A stretch of 64,000 nt of DNA from Hsuehochloa calcarea (Eukaryota; Streptophyta; Magnoliopsida; Poales; Poaceae). The stretch is taken from the NCBI GenBank assembly GCA_036346395.1, contig CM070604.1, positions 41,877,662 to 41,941,661 of the forward strand. The letters run 5' to 3'. Shown piece after piece: positions 58,843-64,000 of the stretch (position 1 is the stretch's first letter; every line of letters starts with the position of its first letter). Below the pieces are notes generated by a model. It had not been told where the DNA came from and did not search any database. It was given only the letters and a program-made list of their open reading frames with translations. Made by a program: the position numbers and the translations under genes.

Positions 58843-60832
58843 TGTTAGACCGAAAAGGCGACCAGAGGATGATAAATAGTAGCACCTACTCTTTTTCACC
58901 ATCTCGATATTCAACTTCTTCACCCTAGTAGCTATGGAAGCTACGAAGACTAGAGAGACAAGAACACAGCGGACGTCTTGTTGAAACAGGAAAACCCCTG
59001 TATCAGAACCACCTGGTCGGTCTAACCGCCAAGGACTAGTCGGTTTGACCTCCTGAGGCACGGTTTGAATGCTGGCTATAGGGTCAGCAGCCCGAGATGA
59101 TCTCAAATCGATCTAACTTTTAATTTTAATATCCAAATCCCTTGAGACTTCAAACATAGCTCATCAAGATGGTTAAGAACATTTTCCAATCGATGATCAG
59201 GACGATCGAAACCAAGGTTCCACGAATTTCTTCGATAAGGTCAAGAAGGCACGAAAACTAAGAAAATTCAAACTTTGATCCAAAAGTTTGCTCGTGGGTG
59301 GAAGATTGTCAAGATATCCTAGATCAATTCCCACAAATCATAGCAAGCTAGATCACAGCAAAAGACCAAATCAAAACCCTAGGAACCTAAAAAATCCCAA
59401 AGGCATCAAAGAGAGAGCAAGAACAAGATAGAACTCAACTTAGCGCAAACCTTGCTTAGATTGATTCAGGAGATTGTTGGTTCAAAGCCACTCCACCGTG
59501 GAGGATAAAAGCTCAACACTTATGCACTCAATAAATCCATCTATATCCACTTTCTCAAAATCTCAAATTATGGTTCCATAGACTTAAGAGGATTGAGTGC
59601 AAATCCTGCACTCATCCCTTTTATAGTAGAGGCTAGGTCTAGAGAGAAAATCTTATCGGACACCCGTTATGCTCACACACAATCGAATCTACACTCATGC
59701 ATGTCTCTCAAAGCGAAGGACGAACTGGGTCTTCCAAATCCGTCTCTTCATGAACTCCGTCTTCTCTTTACCTAAACCACTCTCCTTGCACTGTCTTGCA
59801 TCGCGGTTTCTCCAAAGTCACGAACTCGGTATTTTGACAAAGATACCAAAATACTTCTTCTCGATCTTTCTCCAAAGATCGAGTCCAATAAACATGAAGC
59901 AATCCCATATTTCACCACGTGTAGGTTCATCAATACCTATCTTCTTGTCGGTAAGTCTCTTCCATCTGGCTCCCACTGAAATCACCAATCACCATAGCAC
60001 TTGCACTGACCCCCAAGCCACTTGACACAACCCGTTGCACCAAACTTCCTGTTTGGTCGTTCTTGTCCATCTCACGCCATACTTGAGTCCAACTACTTCA
60101 TCCAACATCCAAGATCGTTTTGGACCTCAGCTCTCCTAGCATAGTTCCAACCATCCTCGCCATTGACCATCGTTGACTCCAAGTCACCTGCAAAACAATA
60201 GAGCAAGAAATTTATTTCGAGCACATGTTCTTCACAGCTTAAACCATGTAAGCCAAATCATGTATCATGCAACACATATGCACTGATTCCCGCGACTTTA
60301 GCCTAACCTACAAAATTCACCGCCTTTTCAGCACATGAAACACATTTGGCCAGTCAGACCGCCGCCATCGGTCGGCCTAACCGCCAGCCAGCCGGTCTAA
60401 CCACCGACTGGTTGGTCAGACCGCCCCACCAATCTGACCGTCAGCAAAGTACCGGTCAAACTGCTTGGGAATTTTCCCAAGTTTCAGTTGCACTCTCTCT
60501 GGAAATTTTAAGCTCTATATAGTTTTTTTTTCAAATCTCCATTTTCAATGAGAGCTAGTGTAAATGCATCACCTCACCTTCCTACATAAATGATTTTTGG
60601 CTAATTCCAAAAATTCCACTTTTCAACTTTCGGTTAGTCATACCGCTACTTTAATTTTGGCCAGTCTGACCGCCGGCCACTGGCCAGTCTAACCGCCCAC
60701 AAGGCTAATCAACACGCCAAAGCGTGACAGTAGCAGGAACTTCGCTAAAACAAGGGTTTCCCAAACACCTTGATACCATTGGCAATTGTTCAATGACACT
60801 AAGATTATGATCATCTACCCATGATCTCCACA
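58843..60832 (-). mobile_element. Solo LTR S4 of a copia family related to C1
   Basis: On the minus strand it begins TGTGGAGATCATGGG and ends CCTTTTCGGTCTAACA, paralleling C1's LTR start and end. The block with gtcaacgatggtcaatggcg matches C1's leader region. Flanks aatcg (58838-58842) and aattg (60833-60837) form a 4/5 target duplication. A TATA-like tactataaaag lies near 59616-59628 (minus). Length is about 1990 bp, longer than C1's LTR, so it is a sister family. Confidence 0.85.
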
Positions 60833-60837
60833 AATTG

Positions 60838-61365
60838 AGTTTGCATTGTTGCTACTTGTAGTTCAAGGCATTCGTGTGGAATCAGCTCCTGGCATCTATA
60901 GTCTACTAGGCACCGTTTGGGCATAGGAATTTTGTATGATTCACGTGGTAATTATATTTGTAAGAAGGTGAATTGATCTTACGGAAACTGCTTCAGTCTC
61001 ACCTCTTGTGACACCCAAATCTTAAAATAAAGGAAATTAGACCTTTTGGCTCTATCTACTCACTGCTCACCATCCCCACACCGACATCTGATCTGTTGCC
61101 GCCTAATCTGCAGTCACAACGACGGTGACTCCACTCCTTGCTGCAGGGTGAAAAAGACGCATGAGGATGCCAACTTAGAGGCTACGTTAGTGGTCGAAAG
61201 CACGTGATCACGTCATCGAGGTTGCGCAACACATCAGGAGGCGCAAGTAGAAGTTGTAGTCGGCGGCGAACTTTGACAACACCACGTGTGGTTTGCAACG
61301 TCTCAATTTTTTATCTTTTTAAAATTTTAAAATAAAAATAACAATAGTATAGATACAGAGGACGA
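60838..61365. other. Unassigned flank
   Basis: No gene is recognised. A TGTGACACCCAAATC motif at about 61009 looks like an LTR start, but no matching end is found. Confidence 0.4.
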
Positions 61366-61560
61366 ATGAATCATGTCATCGTAGAGGAAACTCAATCAGC
61401 TCAGAACATCGTTCACGATAAATCCTTAGTCAGTTCAGCGTCCGTCGTAGTTTTCTCTCACTCAAAAGAGGAAGCCCTTGGAAGAGTGAACAAGATCCGA
61501 GTTCCGCACCTATTCTTTATCGAATCTGAATCTCGAGGTCGAAATTCTGTTTAAGGGAAC
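61366..61560 (+). pseudogene. Possible gypsy pol C-terminal end
   Basis: The end of a 62-codon frame reads RVPHLFFIESESRGRNSV and is followed by a weak purine tract (tttaagggaactag). This is the style of the end of chromoviral pol and PPT. The upstream part of the frame is not recognisable. Low certainty. Confidence 0.4.
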
Positions 61561-61568
61561 TAGATTTT

Positions 61569-62720
61569 TAACATCCAAATTTTTGTGTCTTATTGGAGTT
61601 TTCAAAATAAAAATAACTATTAGATTTTTTTTTTGAATTAATTAAAGCTTAATTTGACTTTCATAAATTAATTAAAACAATTTAATGTGAATAACCCAAA
61701 CAACAATTAAATCCAAAATGAATATATTTGTGGTCCTCTGGTCCAAGGACTTTTATGGAATTTTCTTGAATTTCTCCTTGTTCATTTACTATTTCTTTGA
61801 GCTCAATTTAATTTAACTCCTTTTGGAAAAATCCAAAGTCCTTTCTTTACTAGAAAAATCCCGTGGGTTGATTTCCCTTCCCGTCCACTTTTTTTTATCT
61901 CTTTGTGGTTTGTTTTCACTCGGCCCAATCGCACTTCCGTAGCCCAGCTCGCATCGTCGTCGCCCTCTTCATCTTCTCCATGACTCCGTCGCCATCCTAG
62001 TTTCACCTTATGTGTCGCGCACGCACACCAAGCCTATAAAACCTCACCCTGACCCTCGGCTTCCTCACCTCTGCCACACCCGGAAACCCTAGCCGATGCC
62101 TCGTTTCCCATGGCCAATCCGCCGGTTTTGGAGCTTCAAGTCGCCTTCGTCGCGTCTTCCGCCACTATAGGTGAGCTCCGAGCCTCGCTACCACCACCCT
62201 CAGGTTCGCATCGCCAAGATCTACTCCACCCAATCCTCGGTTTTGCAGGAGTGACGCCAGAGCCCCATCGCCGTTGAAGCCCATAACGCCGCCTCCACTT
62301 AGACCTCATTGCCAGTCACCTTCGTCCTTCCCTGGTTTTCGTGTGATGTCCGTCGGTTTCCCCATCTCATCTCCTTCCATTTGCGCCGCTCCAAGCCCAC
62401 CGAATCGTAGTTGTTAGTTGTCGCCGCCGTAAGCCGAGCCGAGCCGCCGCCTTCGTCCCCGCCTCTGGCCAGTATGGTCGCCACTGGTGGAATCCGCTTG
62501 TGTCGTCATCTTCACTATCGCGTCCTCTCTATTCTGTACAATGCTATCGTTGTCACACCATCGCTCGCCGTTGACCATCGGGGTCCCAGAGCCGTCGCCA
62601 CTGTCAAGCCAAGATGGCTGCCACATCACCACCACATCAGCGCTAGTGCTTACTTGGCAAGCTGTGTAGCACATACCCGAAATCCTAACCCTAACCCTAC
62701 ATCAAATCCTAACCAATGAC
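61569..62720 (+). repeat. LTR-like sequence after the gypsy remnant
   Basis: It starts ttaacatccaaat, a decayed form of a TGTAACATCC LTR start, with an AT-rich first half and a GC/CT-rich second half (about 61900-62650). No protein is recognised; the right end is undefined. Confidence 0.4.
62680..62716. repeat. Short telomere-like CCTAACC stretch
   Basis: Degenerate repeats of tcctaacc/ccctaacc with two adjacent ccctaac copies. They are too few and irregular to be a telomere. Confidence 0.5.
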
Positions 62721-62770
62721 CAAAAATATGGTACTATATCACACACTAATAGCAATTGTGATCATCTTCC

Positions 62771-63913
62771 TACGTCAATACCAAAAATAGCACCCTCCAC
62801 CATGCTCCTAGGGGGTTGTACTCCCTACTGCGCACCACGTGTGAAATCTAGGCCCATAAGGCACGGACCAGGCCGAGTTCGGCCCCCAGAGGCACAGTAG
62901 AGAGCACTACTGTGCCCTGGAGCCATGGACGGTGTGAGTTCGTGCCTCCCTGGCATAGAGGTGGCGAGCTGCCGCGAGAGGCGCAAGGGGAGTGAAAAAG
63001 TGGATTAAAAATTATTTCTGATACTATTTGAAACTTTTAAAATATATTTTTTTCTTTGGATTTTTTATTCTTGTTTTTATACCTCGCGCTTGCAGTTTCA
63101 AATATATTATCACATGTACCAGAAAAAATTTATAATTTTTTTCACATGCAGCTTCAAACATGGATATCAACTGTCGCCATTACCACCCTTCACAGCCCTC
63201 GGTGAGTCGATGAACGGTGCATGTAAAATACTATTTACCGACACGGTAGTGGGCAGTAGTATACTGTCAACGGACGTGGCAAAGGGCAGCAGTGTACCAT
63301 CACCGGATGCGGTGGCGGGCAATAGTACACCGTCATCGGTCGCGGCGGCGGGCAGTAGTACACCGCGACTGGTGACGGTATACTACTGCCCTCTGCCGCG
63401 TCGTTAAATAGTATTTCACATTCACCATCCATCGACTCACCGAGCCACTGTGGGCTGCGAATGGTGGTAATAGCGACATTTGACACACATGTTTGAAGCT
63501 GCGTGTGCTGTGCTGCACCGTGATTTCATAAGAAAAATGTTACTGAATTTTTTCGGTACATGTGATAATAATATACTTGAAGCTGCTAATGCGAGGTATA
63601 AAAACAAGAATAGAAAATCCAATGAAAAAAATATTTTAAAAAGTTTTAAATAGTATTAAATAGTGTTAAAAATAATTTTTTAAATCCACTTTTTTCACTC
63701 CCCTCATGCCTCTCGCGGCAGCTCGTCGCCTCCGTGCCAGGGAGGCAGCTCGTCGTCCGTGTCTCTAGGGCACGAAAGTGCCCTCTACCATGCCTCTAGA
63801 GGCCGGACTCGGCCTGGTCCGTGCGTTAGGGGTCCGGATTTCACACGTGGAGCATGGTCGGGAGTCTGACCCCTTAGGGCAAGGTGGAGGGTGCTATTTT
63901 TGGCATCAACGTA
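62771..63913. repeat. 1.1-kb fold-back (long inverted repeat)
   Basis: The left arm (62771-63269) and the reverse complement of the right arm (63373-63913) align through their whole length. Shared landmarks are ccaaaaatagcaccctccac, cacggaccaggccgag, gagctgccgcgagaggc, ttcttgtttttatacctcgc and gtgagtcgatg. The 103-bp spacer is part of a 33-bp tandem repeat. A transcript would form a near-continuous hairpin. No transposase is present; a fold-back or non-autonomous terminal-inverted-repeat element is the most likely origin. Confidence 0.92.
63251..63380 (+). repeat. 33-bp tandem repeat at the fold-back hinge
   Basis: Units gggca(g/a)(t/c)agt... start at 63251, 63284, 63317 and 63350 (the last one partial). 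Since 33 is 11 codons, both strands stay open: plus-strand frame 63090-63407 shows an AGSSTPS-like 11-residue repeat, the minus strand a TVYYCPPP-like one. Confidence 0.9.
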
Positions 63914-63937
63914 GAGAGAGAGTTAATAGCAGCGTGA

Positions 63938-64000
63938 TTAATGGTATTATATGAAACAGAAACTCTTTTTTTAATGGCACCATATGAAACAGAAACTCTT
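63938..64000. repeat. 33-bp tandem repeat running off the window
   Basis: The unit ttaatgg...atatgaaacagaaactctt is present at 63938-63970 and again from 63971 to the window end, so the array may continue. Confidence 0.8.

Noticed and set aside
62680..62716. Interstitial telomere repeat
   Set aside because: Only two regular CCCTAAC units; the rest is degenerate. It is too short to claim a telomeric origin.
63090..63407. Small secreted or structural protein with 11-residue repeats
   Set aside because: The frame lies in the arm and hinge of a fold-back. The opposite strand is equally open, so it is better explained by repeat length than by coding.
1..64000. CRISPR arrays, prokaryotic operons, tRNA or rRNA genes
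   Set aside because: Composition, introns and transposon families are those of a plant nuclear genome. No regularly spaced repeats with unique spacers and no tRNA cloverleaf were recognised by eye.

Overview
The window is repeat-rich plant DNA, almost certainly from a grass. The LTRs starting TGTTGGAAATATGCCC are of the BARE-1/RIRE1 (Angela) type known from grasses, and chromoviral Ty3, SIRE-like Ty1 and Mutator-like elements fill nearly everything else. I found no host gene, rRNA, tRNA or CRISPR. Nested layers, many solo LTRs and decayed reading frames suggest pericentromeric or other heterochromatic DNA. The species cannot be named from this evidence.

Left part (1-24.9 kb). An old LTR-like flank (1-2085, resuming at 16096) is split by a solo LTR on the minus strand (2091-16090, TSD taccg on both sides). 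That LTR was itself hit by a BARE/RIRE1-like solo LTR (2205-3833) and by a complete but coding-dead Ty3 chromovirus, G1 (6021-15475). From 17.5 to 22.9 kb lies a decayed Tat-lineage element read on the minus strand: integrase end plus an antisense accessory ORF with its own TATA box. Fragments of a copia LTR and another gypsy element follow.

Middle (24.9-56.2 kb). One Mutator-like element, M1, spans 24939-56189 with a perfect 10-bp target duplication (AGGAGGGGAG). Its left arm was split by a SIRE-like copia element, C1 (25190-47748). C1 received a reverse BARE/RIRE1-like solo LTR in its RNase H region (32176-33809). A minus-strand chromovirus, G2, sits exactly at the start of its 3' LTR. G2 is a recombinant LTR-internal-LTR-partial internal array that ends in a deletion. 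After C1, M1 resumes with three genes: a plant mobile domain (PMD) gene (+), a GRF-type zinc-finger gene (+) and a MuDR-type transposase (-). All three are damaged, and the PMD gene also carries a 250-bp solo LTR.

Right part (56.2-64 kb). A 2.5-kb deletion derivative of the same Mutator family (M2) lies only 51 bp beyond the M1 target duplication. A minus-strand solo LTR of a C1-related copia family (58843-60832) comes next, then a gypsy pol/LTR remnant, then a 1.1-kb fold-back (62771-63913) with a 33-bp tandem repeat at its hinge.

No intact autonomous system survives. The points most worth following are the three-gene PMD/GRF/transposase Mutator element and its derivative, the fold-back, the G2 recombinant array, and copy-to-copy divergence clustered in GC-rich stretches, which may be partly a sequencing artefact.
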